Assembly: GCA_015058655.1 (NCBI GenBank)
Contig: SVBX01000011.1
Span: 1-64,000 of the forward strand
DNA: 64,000 bases
Source: Pseudoselenomonas ruminantium
Lineage (GTDB): Bacteria > Bacillota > Negativicutes > Selenomonadales > Selenomonadaceae
Direction: 5' to 3'
The notes under the pieces were generated by a model. It did not search any database. It was not told the origin of the DNA and saw nothing but the letters and a program-made list of their open reading frames with translations. Below, in pieces: positions 47,467-56,610 of this stretch. The position numbers and the translations under genes are program-made. Position 1 is the first letter of the stretch, and each line of letters starts with the position of its first letter.

Positions 47467-48174
47467 ATGGCGCTAAAAAATAGACTCTTATCCAAACTGA
47501 AATCCACCTATGTAACCATGAATATGGCAGCCTCTGCTCACCCTCAGAAGATGCATCCCGTGTATCGCAATCTGGTGGAGGCCAGGACCCTGTGCCAGCA
47601 GGGGATGACGGAAAGCAACTTTGCCAAGTACGAAGAAATCTATGACGGCCTCATCATGGCTATCAAGCAGGTGCTCGATGGAGCGGCTGGTAGCGACACG
47701 CAGGAAATCGTGAATCTCTGCAAGGAGCTCTTGCAGCATATTGTGATGGAAACCACCAAAGAAAAGAATTTCAAAAAAGAGATGGTGTTCCTGCCGTATA
47801 AGGCCAGCATGTGGGATTCGCTGGAGAGTGTATGGCGGGCAGCTTATGAAGATAAAGATAACTGCTTGGCTTATGTGATTCCTATTCCTTATTGCGACAG
47901 GAATCCGGATGGGACAGCTAAAGAGTGGCATTGCGAGAGGGATTTGTTCCCTAAGGATGTGCCCACTTTGGATTGGCAGGAAGTGGATTTGAAGACCATG
48001 CATCCTGATGTGATTTTTTTCCATTACCCGTATGACGACTGCAATCAATTTAACCGCAATTCAATACAATTACGAAAATTAGGTGCATGCCCGAAACCCC
48101 TTGAAACAAGAGGCTTCGGGGATTCAGCTAATTTTGAATCTGACACATTGTATCAAATAAGCAACCAATTATGA
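47467..48174 (+). pseudogene. Truncated copy of the CDP-glycerol-transferase-like gene
   Basis: 235 codons from an ATG behind GAGAGGGTG. The N-terminal 195 residues match the gene at 48430: residues from KKEMVFLPYKASMWDSLESV to KTMHPDVI are identical between them, while the first 100 residues differ moderately. After HYPYDDCN the reading frame diverges into unrelated sequence and stops. So it is a duplicate that lost about 600 residues. The near-identical middle next to diverged ends suggests gene conversion. It could still make a short protein. Confidence 0.75.
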
Positions 48175-48190
48175 CAGTGCAGACCAGGCT

Positions 48191-48283
48191 TGGGTGCAAA
48201 TGGGTGCATTTTGGGTGCAACGGGTGCATCTTGGGTGCAAATTGGTGCACCCGGGTGCAAATGGGTGCATTTGGGTGCACCCA
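48191..48283 (+). repeat. Tandem array of a 10-bp GGGTGCA unit
   Basis: Nine copies of a (G/T)GGTGC core begin at 48192, 48202, 48213, 48222, 48233, 48243, 48253, 48263 and 48273, a mean step of about 10.1 bp. The unit ends vary (AAAT, ATTT, AACG, ATCT). It starts 17 bases after the truncated gene and ends before the R1 half copy. Confidence 0.9.
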
Positions 48284-48327
48284 CCCCAAAAAGCATACTG
48301 AGATTGTATGAGATAGTATGTGTCCAT

Positions 48328-48378
48328 TAGCCTTCCCCTATGGGGAAGGTGGCAGACCGAAGGTCTGACGGATGAGGT
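48328..48378 (+). repeat. Palindromic repeat family R1, half copy before the glycan locus
   Basis: TAGCCTTCCCC-TAT-GGGGAAGG, then AGACC-GAA-GGTCT and GGATGAGGT, with the second half missing. It lies about 50 bases upstream of the next gene start. Confidence 0.85.
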
Positions 48379-48429
48379 TTTCGTAGCCTTACCAATTAGT
48401 GAGAAAAATATTTCCAGGAGGCGAACCCC

Positions 48430-50916
48430 ATGGCCATCAAAAGCAGGCTCCTATCTAAGTTGAAATTTATATACATGACCACAACCATGGCAGCCACCGC
48501 TCATCCACAGAAGCTGCGCCCTGTGCTTCACAATCTGGAGGAGGCCAGGGAACTCTGTCAGCAGGGACTGACCGAGAGCAATTATGCCAAATACGGTGAA
48601 GTGTATGATGGCGTTATCATGGCTATCAAGCAGATACTCTCCGGGGAAGCCGGAAAAGATGCTGGGGAGATTGTGGGGCTCTGCAGGGAACTCCTGGAGC
48701 ATATTATGGCCGAGACTGGCAAGGAGGAACACTTCAAAAAAGAGATGGTGTTCTTGCCGTATAAGGCCAGCATGTGGGATTCGCTGGAAAGTGTATGGCG
48801 GGCAGCGTATGAGGATAAGGATAACTGCCTTGCTTATGTGATACCTATTCCTTATTGCGACAGGAATCCGGATGGAACTGCTAAAGAGTGGCACTGCGAG
48901 AGGGATTTGTTCCCCAAGGATGTGCCTACTTTGGACTGGCAGGAAGTAGATCTGAAGACCATGCACCCAGACGTGATATGCTACCACTACCCGTATGATA
49001 ACTGCAACAGAGTTACCAGCCAAAGTGAAGAATACTACAGTAGTAATTTGAAGGAATGTGCGGATAAGCTGGTTTATATTCCTTATTTTGTGCTTCCAGA
49101 GTTGGAGTTTGACTATGATGACCCAGATAAGATAGATGAAATACGGGAAAATGAGGATGATTTTGCAAATGTCATACTCGAACCAGGGGTGACAAATGCA
49201 GATTATGTCATTGTTCAATCTGAGGCTATTAAAAAGATTTATGTCAATGTTTTGAGTAGATATACTTATGCTACAAATGATTACTGGGAGAAACATGTTT
49301 TAGGATTGGGTTCACCGAAACTTGATAAGGTATCCGTAAGCACAAAAGAGGAATATGATTTACCAGAGCGATGGAAAGAGATCATAGCTGGCAAGAGGAC
49401 TGTTCTTTATAATACTGGTTTATCAACCATGCTTAAGTATACAAAGTCTTATCTTGAGAAGGTACGTTCAGTATTAAGTGCTTTCAAGTCTCAAAAAGAT
49501 TTGGCACTTTGGTGGCGTCCACATCCATTGTTGCGTTCTACATTTCATTCTATGCACCCTGAGCTTTTGGCAGAGTATGAAAGCATAGTCAATGCTTATA
49601 TTCGAGAAAGCTGGGGAATATATGATGATACAGTTGAACTGGATAGGGCTGTAACTTATACGGATGCATTGTATGGGGATTGGAGTAGCGTAGAACAATT
49701 GTACCGAGAGGTTGATAAACCAGTATTTAGGCAAGAAATTGAATATAAAATCCCTGAAATAGAGTTTGATGAATATTTGACTTTTACAGATGCCATGTGG
49801 GATGGTGATGAGCTGATTTTTTCAGCATGGAATGCTAATGGAATTTTTTCTTTTAATGTCAGGACAGAGCGGACAGAATTATTGAAGTTTCTGCCAGCTA
49901 AATTGAATATAAAGTCTTTATTTTGCAGAATGGAGAAGGTTAACTCCAAACTATACTTTATTCCTACCAATGAAGAGTTCATACTGATTTTTGATAAGGA
50001 AAAAGAAGTGTGGGAGAAAGTATTTATTGATGATGGAAAACTAGGAGACTCGAGGGCAAGATTTACTGATGCATATAGGTTTGGTAATACAATATGGTTG
50101 AAACCTTATTTCTCGCATGCAATAGTATCTTATTCGATAGATGATGGGGAGTTGACATATTACTCTGAGTGGTATAAGGAATTGGAACCGTATATCGATG
50201 AAGATAATAATTCGCCAAAGTTTGGGGCGGGGTCAAAGTCAGATGATGCTTTCTATTTTCCATTAGTTCAAGCAAATAAGGTTGTTATGTTTGATATTTT
50301 GTCAAGAGCACATAGAATCATAAGCATTGGCAATGATGATGATTCTATTCTGAATGTTCGGTATTACGATAATAAACTCTACTGTTATACCACTCATGAT
50401 GATTTACTTATTTATAATCTGGGGACGAATGAAATTAATAGAAAGAATAGTGTCTTCCATCAGCTGGTAGAGTCGGTGGGAATGGTAGTAAAGAACGGTT
50501 TTATGTGGATTTTTTCGTGCAGGAAGGATATGTATGCAAAAGTCAGCATAAGCGATTTTTCTACAGAAATTATAAAAGATTACTGTGATGGAATGGATAT
50601 TGGCTATCCTAATATTGTAATAAAGGATAATATGATATATCTTTATCCTAATAAAGCTGAGTATATATTTGTAGTAGATAATATCAGCAATGATGTAAAA
50701 AAGATTACTGTTCCTATGCCAAAAGGGTATGGAATTGAGTGGGAGAAGAAGATGGTCGAGCAGTTCCCTTTGAGAGAAATGAATGAATTGAAATTACTGA
50801 AGAAAATGATTAAAGGGCATAAAGACGATTTAAAATATGATGATATAAAGAATAATGCTGGAAACAATATTTACAAAGAAGTGTTGTGCCATATGCAAAC
50901 AGGGAGGAGTGCATAG
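48430..50916 (+). CDS. CDP-glycerol glycerophosphotransferase-like protein with C-terminal propeller-like region
   Basis: 828 residues, no signal peptide. The N-terminal ~430 residues resemble the GT-B-type glycerophosphotransferase group of Firmicutes: FLPYKASMWDSLESVWRAA, AYVIPIPYCDRNPDG, KLVYIPYFVLPEL, then KRTVLYNTGLSTMLKY and LWWRPHPLLRSTFHSM. Residues ~440-800 hold repeated beta-strand patterns (LTFTDAMWDGDELIFSAWNA, ARFTDAYRFGNTIWLKPYFS) of the kind seen in six- or seven-bladed propellers. It probably builds or modifies a surface polymer, but donor and acceptor are unknown. The second half is AT-rich. Its stop overlaps the next GTG start. Confidence 0.65.
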   Translation: MAIKSRLLSKLKFIYMTTTMAATAHPQKLRPVLHNLEEARELCQQGLTESNYAKYGEVYDGVIMAIKQILSGEAGKDAGEIVGLCRELLEHIMAETGKEEHFKKEMVFLPYKASMWDSLESVWRAAYEDKDNCLAYVIPIPYCDRNPDGTAKEWHCERDLFPKDVPTLDWQEVDLKTMHPDVICYHYPYDNCNRVTSQSEEYYSSNLKECADKLVYIPYFVLPELEFDYDDPDKIDEIRENEDDFANVILEPGVTNADYVIVQSEAIKKIYVNVLSRYTYATNDYWEKHVLGLGSPKLDKVSVSTKEEYDLPERWKEIIAGKRTVLYNTGLSTMLKYTKSYLEKVRSVLSAFKSQKDLALWWRPHPLLRSTFHSMHPELLAEYESIVNAYIRESWGIYDDTVELDRAVTYTDALYGDWSSVEQLYREVDKPVFRQEIEYKIPEIEFDEYLTFTDAMWDGDELIFSAWNANGIFSFNVRTERTELLKFLPAKLNIKSLFCRMEKVNSKLYFIPTNEEFILIFDKEKEVWEKVFIDDGKLGDSRARFTDAYRFGNTIWLKPYFSHAIVSYSIDDGELTYYSEWYKELEPYIDEDNNSPKFGAGSKSDDAFYFPLVQANKVVMFDILSRAHRIISIGNDDDSILNVRYYDNKLYCYTTHDDLLIYNLGTNEINRKNSVFHQLVESVGMVVKNGFMWIFSCRKDMYAKVSISDFSTEIIKDYCDGMDIGYPNIVIKDNMIYLYPNKAEYIFVVDNISNDVKKITVPMPKGYGIEWEKKMVEQFPLREMNELKLLKKMIKGHKDDLKYDDIKNNAGNNIYKEVLCHMQTGRSA

Positions 50917-51662
50917 TGAAGGTAGTTGATGCAGTATGGGAATTAAGAAACCTTGGTAAGAGAACCATAGAAGTGAAGCTAGAGAAAAAAGATTTTTCTC
51001 GTGAACCAGTGGAAGTATATGCAGACATTGAAGATGCGGAGAAGATTTATCATGCTGAATACACCGTCGTAAAGATGAAGACCGGATATCCGCAGGTTGG
51101 ATGGGAATTACAGAAGAATGGCTTTTGGCATGTAGAAACACAGATTTGTTTACGTGCATTTTATGATGATGTAAAAAGTTGTGTTTTTCAATATGAGCAG
51201 CTTTACTCAGGTGCTGAACAAAAAACTATTGATACATATGATGATGTAACATACATAAAAAATGAGATAGAAAAGGGGATATTTTCAACGGATAGAATTG
51301 CTCTAGATCCATTTTGGGGGATAAAGGTTGCAAATCATAGGTATGCTAATTGGGTGGAAGATGAATATAAACGTGGCAGTGAGCTGTCTTATATATCTGT
51401 AGAAGGTAAGAATGTTGGATTTGTTTTACATCGTATAGAGAATAAAGTACGTAATGCGTTATTGACGGGGGTATTTCCGCAGTTTAGGAGTGGTAACTAT
51501 GGTGCGTTTGTATTGTATGCAGGAAGCGCTTCAATGATAAAAAAAAACATAAAAGTATCATATGGAGATGTTTCTTCTAATAACCCCGCTATACTTGCGT
51601 TAAATGAAATGTTTGGAAGTAGGGTAAGATTTATGTATGATGTGTATACACGCCATAAATGA
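50916..51662 (+). CDS. GNAT-like acetyltransferase (WecD/RffC-like)
   Basis: 248 residues; GTG at 50916 follows AGGGAGGAG and overlaps the previous stop. The middle RIALDPFWGIKVANHRYANW-(VEDEYKRG) and the later GFVLHR and VFPQFRSGNYGAFVL stretches resemble dTDP-4-amino-sugar N-acetyltransferases of the WecD/RffC group. The aminotransferase at 63641 is of the matching WecE/RffA type, so the two could make dTDP-4-acetamido-4,6-dideoxygalactose. The similarity is by eye and moderate. A noncoding 173-base AT-rich gap follows. Confidence 0.6.
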   Translation: MKVVDAVWELRNLGKRTIEVKLEKKDFSREPVEVYADIEDAEKIYHAEYTVVKMKTGYPQVGWELQKNGFWHVETQICLRAFYDDVKSCVFQYEQLYSGAEQKTIDTYDDVTYIKNEIEKGIFSTDRIALDPFWGIKVANHRYANWVEDEYKRGSELSYISVEGKNVGFVLHRIENKVRNALLTGVFPQFRSGNYGAFVLYAGSASMIKKNIKVSYGDVSSNNPAILALNEMFGSRVRFMYDVYTRHK

Positions 51663-51835
51663 TGTGGGGGCTAAAAGTCAAATTGTGTACTATATGCCAC
51701 AGGATGATGTGATTTTACTTTAGAAATTAGCACAATATATTGTTTAGCTTGAGTGAAGAAGTTACTTTTACCCCTTACGTCATAAGATTTTATATTAGTT
51801 TGGACGAAGGAGTACCGGATAAGGAGTTTTGTAAC

Positions 51836-52060
51836 ATGAGCGAGAAAGATTTTATTGAAAAAATGGTTGAACTTATGGACACGGAGCAGGAAGTTGCACT
51901 GACAACAAAGCTGGAGGATATAGAGGAATGGGATTCCCTGAGTTATGTTGCCTTTCTAGCAATGTGTAATGGCATTTCTTCTAGAAGAATAATGCCGAAG
52001 GAAGTGAAGGCGGCAACCACAATCAATGATTTATATGAGCTTATAAAAGGTGAAGCGTGA
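51836..52060 (+). CDS. Acyl carrier protein, first copy
   Basis: 74 residues. The acidic four-helix pattern and the phosphopantetheine serine in EEWDSLSYVAFLAM (about S37) mark it as an ACP. The ATG at 51836 follows AAGGAG; an open frame from 51740 adds a non-ACP extension. The stop overlaps the next start (TGATG), so it is coupled to its KASIII partner. Confidence 0.85.
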   Translation: MSEKDFIEKMVELMDTEQEVALTTKLEDIEEWDSLSYVAFLAMCNGISSRRIMPKEVKAATTINDLYELIKGEA

Positions 52061-53106
52061 TGATTGTAAGGCTTAATTATTTGCACATCGTTGCTCTTAC
52101 TGTTACAGTCTCTAGCAATATTATTCCAGTGTCTGAACGATGTGCAGAGCTTTTTTCGCCCAATAAAATTAGACGCTTAGTGAAACAAACAGGTGTAGAA
52201 TCGTTGAGTATAGTACGGGGGGGCGTTTGTGCATCTGATATGTGCTATGATGCCGCAGAGCGTTTGTTTGCAGCTGGTGAGGCTAAACGTGAAGAAATAG
52301 GTGCCATTATTTTCCTTTCACAGACACCTGACTATATAAATCCGGCTACTAGCTATTTGTTGCAGGCAAGATTAGATTTATCAGATGATGTTATAGCTTT
52401 GGATGTTAACCTGGGATGTTCAGGATATGTTTATGGCCTTTACTTGGCAGCAACTATGCTTGCAAATATGCCAGAAGGACGGAAAGTTCTCCTTTGTTGC
52501 GGCGACAGTGGCAGCAGCCTGATACATCCTCAAGATACATCGACAATGCCCATAATGGGAGACGCAGGTGCAGCTACTATCATTGACAAGGGGATGCAGT
52601 CGAAAAAGAATGCATATTTTGCTTTCAACAGTTTTGGCAAGTTGGCAAACGCTCTTAAGATACCGCGAGGTGGAGCCAGAGCTGTCAACTTGACGGAAAA
52701 TGAACATCTTAGCCTGGACAGGGACAACTATACTGTCATGGATGGCATGGCTATAATGGATTTCTCTTTGACAGAAGCACCCCGGAATATACGCGAATTA
52801 CTGACTGAGGCAAAAGCAGATGTTGATGAAATAGATTTAGCGGTCTTTCACCAGGCAAATAAAATAATAGTGCGTTCACTTGGTGAAGAGCTTGGCTTTC
52901 CAGAGGAGAAAGTTCCATGGGGAGTGGCACGTATTGGCAATTCTAATTCATCATCTATACCTGCTTGTCTGGCAGAGATGAAAAGGCAGGGCGTATATCA
53001 TGGCTATGGACAAGTATTGCTGTCAGGTTTTGGCGTAGGCTTATCTGTTGCCTCAACGTTGCTGAATATTTCGGATTTACATATCCTGGAGACAAAAGAA
53101 ATATGA
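52060..53106 (+). CDS. 3-oxoacyl-ACP synthase III-like enzyme, first copy
   Basis: 348 residues of the KASIII/FabH fold. The catalytic triad is complete: Cys120 (DVNLGCSGYVYG), His264 (VFHQANK) and Asn294 (RIGNSNSSS). FabH starts chains by condensing an acyl-CoA with malonyl-ACP; relatives in glycan and natural-product loci use other acyl donors or transfer acyl groups. Start ATG 52060 overlaps the ACP stop. Its stop overlaps the SDR gene. Confidence 0.88.
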   Translation: MIVRLNYLHIVALTVTVSSNIIPVSERCAELFSPNKIRRLVKQTGVESLSIVRGGVCASDMCYDAAERLFAAGEAKREEIGAIIFLSQTPDYINPATSYLLQARLDLSDDVIALDVNLGCSGYVYGLYLAATMLANMPEGRKVLLCCGDSGSSLIHPQDTSTMPIMGDAGAATIIDKGMQSKKNAYFAFNSFGKLANALKIPRGGARAVNLTENEHLSLDRDNYTVMDGMAIMDFSLTEAPRNIRELLTEAKADVDEIDLAVFHQANKIIVRSLGEELGFPEEKVPWGVARIGNSNSSSIPACLAEMKRQGVYHGYGQVLLSGFGVGLSVASTLLNISDLHILETKEI

Positions 53107-53870
53107 GCGAAGTAACATTTGATTTTGAAGGACGTAATTTTGCAGTTATAGGAGCTTCTTCTGGTATGGGAAGGCAAGTAGCGGAGGAACTTGCACTTGC
53201 TGGTGCTAATGTCTTGGCTGTCGGCAGAGATAAGACAAGGCTGCTGGAGTTGCAGAGTTTGGAGCCTGAGCGTATTAGTTGTGTACAACTAGATGTAATA
53301 AGTGCAGGCAAATCGGAATGGATTGAGGTGCTTGATGCATTTGTGGCAGCCAATGGGAAACTGAATGGCGGTGTTTACGCGGCCGGAATTACTGCATTGA
53401 CTCCTTTACGATTATTTGATGATGAACTGGCGCAGCGCATTCTCTCTACTTCATTGTGGGGATGGATTCATTTTTTGCAATATGTCAGCAAAAAAAGATT
53501 TTCTATGCCGGGGGCATCTTATGTTGTATTTTCTTCTGCTGGTGCAGACTCAGCTGAAAGTGGCATGACAGCTTATGATGCAGCTAAGGCAGGGGTCAGG
53601 GCTGCCATGAAAGTGGCGGCATTGGAATTAAGTAAAAAAAGTCATAGGGTAAATAGTATTAGTCCTGGCTGGGTTGGGACTAGGATGACCCAGCAATATG
53701 ATAATGAGGCAGGAGCGAGTAAGCGTGTTTTTGACCGTCATCTGCTTGGTCTTGGGAAGCCGGAGGATGTCAGTGGCATGGTACTTTTTCTTTTAAGTGA
53801 TCGTGCTAGATGGATAACGGGAGCAGATATTCTGGTTGATGGGGGATATTTGCGTGGAGCTTACAGATAA
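53103..53870 (+). CDS. Short-chain dehydrogenase/reductase, first copy (FabG-like)
   Basis: 255 residues. Rossmann motif VIGASSGMGRQVAEE (about 15-29), catalytic serine in YVVFSSAG and the YxxxK pair in TAYDAAKAG, plus the C-terminal ITGADILVDGGYLRG. It probably reduces a 3-oxoacyl-ACP made by the KASIII. Coupled by a 4-base overlap. Confidence 0.88.
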   Translation: MSEVTFDFEGRNFAVIGASSGMGRQVAEELALAGANVLAVGRDKTRLLELQSLEPERISCVQLDVISAGKSEWIEVLDAFVAANGKLNGGVYAAGITALTPLRLFDDELAQRILSTSLWGWIHFLQYVSKKRFSMPGASYVVFSSAGADSAESGMTAYDAAKAGVRAAMKVAALELSKKSHRVNSISPGWVGTRMTQQYDNEAGASKRVFDRHLLGLGKPEDVSGMVLFLLSDRARWITGADILVDGGYLRGAYR

Positions 53871-53905
53871 GGAGGTGGAGTATGCTATAAAGCATACGAT
53901 TCAAT

Positions 53906-54766
53906 ATGGATGATTTTAGCAATGTAATAGCGACTATACAAAAGGGCTTTGGTAAAGAGTTAATAAATAAAATATTTGGTGCTGTTTCCACAGTTTATAA
54001 TGACAGTGATTATATCAATACGAAACGCGCTAAGCATCAGATTATGAAAGAGATTTCAGAAGACGCGAGATGGAGTGCACTTGAGAGATATGCCATTGTA
54101 GACAATATTGATACCATTTCCAAACAGTTTGCGAATGTACTGGATATTTGTAAACGGGCTGGAGAAATAATGAACCAATCTGATAGAGCGAAGGATTACA
54201 ATAACCTAGATGAAGAATGGGTTGCAAAATTCAAGGAATGTTCGAAGAATGCGTCCAGCGATAATATACGGCAGATGTGGGCAAAATTATTAGCTGAAAG
54301 GGTGGAGAATAACAAAGGGATTACGAAGTCACTTTTGAACACATTATCTTTGCTGGAAAGCTATCAAGCAAAATGCTTTACAACAGTGTCTGCGTTTCGC
54401 TTAATATTGAATGATGGCGATGAACAAAGAGTGTGTGTTATTTTTCCACATGACATTATAAACAAGTATTTCGATTATGTTACATTTGACACGCTGGTTG
54501 AATTAGACAATTTGGGGTTAATAAGGTATTCTCACATAGGGAGAGCCATTATAAAAAGAAAAATGATTCACGGCATATGGGAAAACAGAAAAATTTCAAT
54601 AGCAAATAAAGATGACATACCTGAAATCGTGCTAGGTAAAATAAATTTAACACATTCAGGTGAGACACTAGCCTCCATTATTGCTGAAACAGTAGATGAA
54701 AAAATATTTGTAGATGTGATAGGAGAATATTGCCAGAAATGTCATTATGACTTCCAGATAGAATGA
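53906..54766 (+). CDS. DUF2806-like protein
   Basis: 286 residues, soluble. DEEWVAKFKECSKNASSDNI then RQMWAKLLAERVENNKGITK is the hallmark stretch of DUF2806 proteins (SS..I..LWA-LL). The C-terminal half is less conserved. The function of this family is unknown to me. It interrupts the enzyme genes of a biosynthetic operon and overlaps the next frame only slightly. The gene is AT-rich. It may be a regulator, a defence-type passenger or part of the pathway. Confidence 0.6.
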   Translation: MDDFSNVIATIQKGFGKELINKIFGAVSTVYNDSDYINTKRAKHQIMKEISEDARWSALERYAIVDNIDTISKQFANVLDICKRAGEIMNQSDRAKDYNNLDEEWVAKFKECSKNASSDNIRQMWAKLLAERVENNKGITKSLLNTLSLLESYQAKCFTTVSAFRLILNDGDEQRVCVIFPHDIINKYFDYVTFDTLVELDNLGLIRYSHIGRAIIKRKMIHGIWENRKISIANKDDIPEIVLGKINLTHSGETLASIIAETVDEKIFVDVIGEYCQKCHYDFQIE

Positions 54767-54783
54767 TGCCTAGGAGTAATGAT

Positions 54784-55854
54784 ATGATTTCCAGTGTGTT
54801 TAGAAATATTAAGATTGCAGGCATTGCAAGCGTGGCTCCAGTGAAAGAGGTGGATTGCGAATTATATTGTACTAGATTTGGTGAAAAGAATGTCAAGAGA
54901 ATAATGAAGATGACTGGTGTTAGAAAGATTCATCGTGCTATAGACGAGCAAACCTCAGGTGATTTGGCTTATGAGGCTGCTGCAAGATTGCTTAGACAGA
55001 AGAATGTAAAACCTGACGAAATAGGCGCAATTGTTTTTTTGACTACATGTCATGATTATATAGTACCTTCTACAGCTGGTGTTATACAAAAACGGTTGGG
55101 GGTCACTCAGGATAGCTTGGTATTTGATATAAATCTTGGGTGTTCTGCCTATGTATATGGTTTGGAAACCATAGCTGCTTTAATGAGTGGCAGCAATATA
55201 AAAAAAGCACTATTGCTGACGGCTGAGACTAATAGCAAGCTCCTTTCTCCAGAGGACAACTCTGTTATGTTGTTTGGAGATGCTGGTTCTGCCACTTTAT
55301 TAGAAAAAAAAGATGATGCAGGGACTATGAGGGTTGCACTAAAAAGCGATGGTAACAGATATGATGCAATTTATGTGCGTGGTGGGGGATTCAGGCATAG
55401 GTTTGTTAGCGAGGAAAGGGTAGTGCAGAGTGATGGTGTATGCAGATCTGATTATGATTTGCATATGGATGGCGGTGAAGTGTTCAATTTTACCATGACT
55501 GATGTGGTGGGGCTGTTTAGCGAATTTATGGATGAGAATCGCTTATCTATTGAAGACTTCGATTCGTTGGTCTTACATCAAGCGAGCCACTTTGTTCTTA
55601 AGCATTTGGCATCTTCGCTAAAAATGCCCATGGATAAAGTCCCTTTAAGCTTAGATGAATTTGGTAATACAGGTGCAGCTACAATTCCGCTTACCTTATG
55701 CAAAGCGTATGGATATGATGACTCCAGAATAACTAAAAGAATCTTGGCATCTGGTTTTGGTGTAGGGTTGTCCTGGGGGATAGCTGATTTTCTGGTAAGC
55801 CCTAACGATATTATGCCCATAGAATATACGGATGAATATTATAAGGAAGGTTGA
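54784..55854 (+). CDS. 3-oxoacyl-ACP synthase III-like enzyme, second copy
   Basis: 356 residues. Complete triad: Cys120 (DINLGCSAYVYG), His265 (VLHQASH) and Asn295 (EFGNTGAAT). It is related to, but clearly diverged from, the first copy, including an insertion near 185-230 (GGFRHRFVSEERVV). The ATG at 54784 has AGGAG seven bases upstream; an ATG at 54763 is less well placed. Two copies suggest different acyl donors or two successive condensations. Confidence 0.88.
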   Translation: MISSVFRNIKIAGIASVAPVKEVDCELYCTRFGEKNVKRIMKMTGVRKIHRAIDEQTSGDLAYEAAARLLRQKNVKPDEIGAIVFLTTCHDYIVPSTAGVIQKRLGVTQDSLVFDINLGCSAYVYGLETIAALMSGSNIKKALLLTAETNSKLLSPEDNSVMLFGDAGSATLLEKKDDAGTMRVALKSDGNRYDAIYVRGGGFRHRFVSEERVVQSDGVCRSDYDLHMDGGEVFNFTMTDVVGLFSEFMDENRLSIEDFDSLVLHQASHFVLKHLASSLKMPMDKVPLSLDEFGNTGAATIPLTLCKAYGYDDSRITKRILASGFGVGLSWGIADFLVSPNDIMPIEYTDEYYKEG

Positions 55855-55864
55855 TTTGGTTATT

Positions 55865-56116
55865 ATGACAAATGTGGAAGTATATACGGATATATTCAAG
55901 CGTGTTTTTGAGATAAGTGACAATACTGGTAAAATTGAAACCTTGAAATATCAGGAAATACCAGAGTGGGATTCGGTAGGGCACATGGAACTTATCTCTG
56001 AGATTGAAGATGCTTTCGATATAGAGTTTGAGACAGAGGACATTATCGAATTCTCCAGCTATCAGAAAGGCCAGGAAATACTGGCTGCTAATTATGGCAT
56101 AGATTTTACGGCTTAA
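55865..56116 (+). CDS. Acyl carrier protein, second copy
   Basis: 83 residues with the serine in PEWDSVGHMELISEIEDAFD and a normal acidic helix III (ETEDIIEFSSYQKGQEIL). It is closer to standard ACPs than the first copy. The start is uncertain: an AAGGAAGG lies about 15 bases upstream of the ATG at 55865. Confidence 0.87.
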   Translation: MTNVEVYTDIFKRVFEISDNTGKIETLKYQEIPEWDSVGHMELISEIEDAFDIEFETEDIIEFSSYQKGQEILAANYGIDFTA

Positions 56117-56140
56117 GTTGCAGGGAGAGAAGGTATTCTT

Positions 56141-56593
56141 ATGCACTTATCAAGTGATGAAGTGAAGCAGTATCATACCATGCGGGGACCGTTTTTGCTG
56201 ATAGATGAAATTGAGTATGTGGAGCCAGGTGTAGAGGCAGTAGGCAAAAAAAAACTTCCTGAAGATGAATGGTTCTTCATAAATCATTTTCCTGGTAATC
56301 CTGTTATGCCCGGGGTCCTGCAGCTTGAAGCTATGAATCAAACAGGGGCCATTATCATCAAGACGTTGCCAGAATATAGAGATCGCACTATTTATTTTGT
56401 CAGTGTGAAAAACTTGAAAAGCATCACGGCTGTAAGACCAGGCAAGGATTTAATGCTGAAAGTCAAACTGGAAAGCCTCAAGCACGGCATTGCTAAGTTC
56501 CATGGCGAGGCGTATGTAGGGGAGCAAATCGTATCTCGTGCAGATTTCGTAATGGGCGTATCAGGTGAATTCCTGAGTCCTATAGTTGGATGA
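56141..56593 (+). CDS. FabZ-like 3-hydroxyacyl-ACP dehydratase
   Basis: 150 residues, hot-dog fold. The active-site stretch NHFPGNPVMPGVLQLEAMNQ (about 48-67) has both the catalytic histidine and the glutamate in the following helix. With KASIII and FabG-like partners it could complete a short elongation cycle; no enoyl reductase is present locally, so products may stay unsaturated or use the host FabI/FabK. Confidence 0.9.
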   Translation: MHLSSDEVKQYHTMRGPFLLIDEIEYVEPGVEAVGKKKLPEDEWFFINHFPGNPVMPGVLQLEAMNQTGAIIIKTLPEYRDRTIYFVSVKNLKSITAVRPGKDLMLKVKLESLKHGIAKFHGEAYVGEQIVSRADFVMGVSGEFLSPIVG

Positions 56594-56610
56594 TGGTAGG
56601 GGGGTTGCAA

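Noticed and set aside
48191-48283. Short tandem repeats as a CRISPR array
   Set aside because: Units of about 10 bp with no unique spacers and no cas genes.
51740-51835. N-terminal extension of the first ACP
   Set aside because: The extension does not look like ACP; AAGGAG directs the ATG at 51836.
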